In this document: piece by piece, positions 62,931 through 64,000 of the stretch | How the letters are laid out: each line of letters opens with the position of its first letter | Position numbering within the stretch: the first letter of the stretch is position 1 | NCBI GenBank assembly: GCA_026874595.1 | Contig: CM049318.1 | Location: forward strand, 2,479,741 to 2,543,740 | Length of the DNA: 64,000 nt | From: Sipunculus nudus | Taxonomy: Eukaryota; Annelida; Sipuncula; Golfingiida; Sipunculidae | Direction: 5' to 3' | Translations under genes and position numbers: made by a program | Notes under the pieces: model-generated | Database searches by the model: none | Seen by the model: the letters and a program-made list of their open reading frames with translations, nothing else | What the model was told of the DNA's origin: nothing

Positions 62931-64000
62931 AACTAGACGACCATAGGTCGAACGCTTGCCGGAAATCGGAAGTGAAACACAGACGGACAGACAGAACATT
63001 TTGTTTTCTATCAATGGAATGACTCTCAGGGCCATTGCTGAGAATATGTGGCCAGTAGAATGACATATGAGACAAAAGAACAGGCAAGCAGACAAAGCCG
63101 ACAACAAAAGACGAACAGACAGACATACTGACTTTGTGAGACAAGATTGACACCAGATGACTTAACCTAGTTATGGAGAAGATTCAAAGGAAGAAAATGA
63201 GTTATAATTTATGTAATTTAGATTAATAGTTTTGGAGGTATGGCGAATTAATGATATACTTGGGAGGTTCGACTGTAGCGCCCTCTAGCGGACATATTCC
63301 AAAAACGACAAACGCGTTTCGTATTATTAGAGTATGACATGAGATGTCCCAGTTTCAAAAGGATTCCGTCAAAGCTGTGGCCTGTAGAATGCTATATGTA
63401 AGGCGTAAGAACCAGCAAGCAGGCGACTTTGAGGATAACGGACAAACAGATGGACACACTGAGAAAGTGACAGAAGATTGAAACCACATGCCTTAATCAG
63501 GTTATGGAGAAGACTCAAAGGAAGAAAATAAGCTATAGTTTATGTAACTGAGGCTTTGGTTGTAGAGATATGGCCAATACAATGGTATGTGTGTGAGGGT
63601 TGTGTGCAGCGCCCACTAGTGGCCATATCCGGAAAATGAAAATTTGGTTTCGAGATATTAGTGTAAGACATAAGGTGTAATAGTTTCAAAAGGATTCCAT
63701 CAAAACTGTGGCCTATAGAATGCTATATGTGAGACGCAAGAGCAAGCAGGCGAATTTGAGAACAACTGACAAACAGACAGACACACTGACAAAGTGACTC
63801 GAGATTGAGTTCAGATGGCTACTCCAAGGTATGCAGAAGACTCAAAGTAAGAAAAAAGCTACAGTTTATATAACTGAGGTTTATAGTTTTGGAGATATTG
63901 CCAAAGCATGATATGTTGGGAGAGGTTCGAGTTCAGCGCTCCCTAGCGGCCATATCCAGAAAATGAAAAATTGGTTTCGAGATATTAGTGTAAGACTTAA
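62931..64000 (+). mobile_element. F6-type element with 330-bp tandem core, runs off the window
   Basis: The left end is AACTAGACGACCATAGGTCG (hairpin CGACC-ATA-GGTCG), then GAACGCTTGCCGG. Core units of about 330 bp carry TTTCAAAAGGATTCC (63352, 63684), GGTTATGGAGAAGA, TTTGGAGATAT-like, and a GCGCCC(T/A)CTAG(C/T)GG site at 63278, 63609 and 63936. The right end lies beyond base 64000. An open frame on the other strand (62746-63153) crosses the F1/F6 junction and is not a gene. Confidence 0.75.

Noticed and set aside
62746-63153. 135-codon frame on the minus strand
   Set aside because: It crosses the junction between the F1 and F6 elements, so it cannot be an old gene, and no motif is visible.

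Overview
The window looks like a repeat-rich, AT-rich, intron-dominated piece of a metazoan genome, most likely a bivalve mollusc. The bivalve call is an inference from the TGACCTTGACCTTTGACC and GGTGGCGCCACC repeat families and the hairpin-ended elements with tandem cores; no single-copy marker fixes the species. There is no operon, no CRISPR array and no rRNA or convincing tRNA gene. Almost every long open frame here lies inside a tandem repeat.

One host gene is well supported, on the minus strand: a nuclear receptor. Its first zinc finger is an exon at 22123-22266 and its second is an exon at 5668-5818; both have GT/AG junctions and matching phase. A phase-compatible downstream exon (851-1011) would end the protein shortly after the DNA-binding domain. 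A possible first exon with an ATG next to a GTAAGT donor lies at about 59347. If both outer exons are real, the gene spans about 58 kb and nearly all else in the window is intron.

The introns hold several families of short non-autonomous elements with one shared design. The left end is AAC(A/T)AG followed at once by a short hairpin. A subterminal motif is repeated in inverted form in a right-terminal hairpin. The core is a tandem array of about 140-340 bp units. I label them F1 (GTATCCCCAGACA), F2 (GTATCCGCC), F3 (ATGCCCCCGCC), F4 (GACCCATGGGTC/GCTCAGCTGA), F5 (AAGGCCTACAGGCCT) and F6 (GACCATAGGTC). Core types are shared between families with different ends, elements are nested in each other, and all that can be oriented point the same way, opposite to the receptor gene. 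The design resembles Helentron/HINE-type elements described from bivalves, but that assignment is inference.

Other large features are a 9.2-kb satellite of 76-bp units with 760- and 2280-bp higher-order duplications (46306-55498), a 133-bp satellite (26745-29010), a 36/38-bp palindromic minisatellite (19512-20217), a decayed LINE endonuclease fragment (42500-43045), a tRNA-derived SINE (6815-7090), a MITE (25641-25824) and a cluster of four hairpins (29519-29675).
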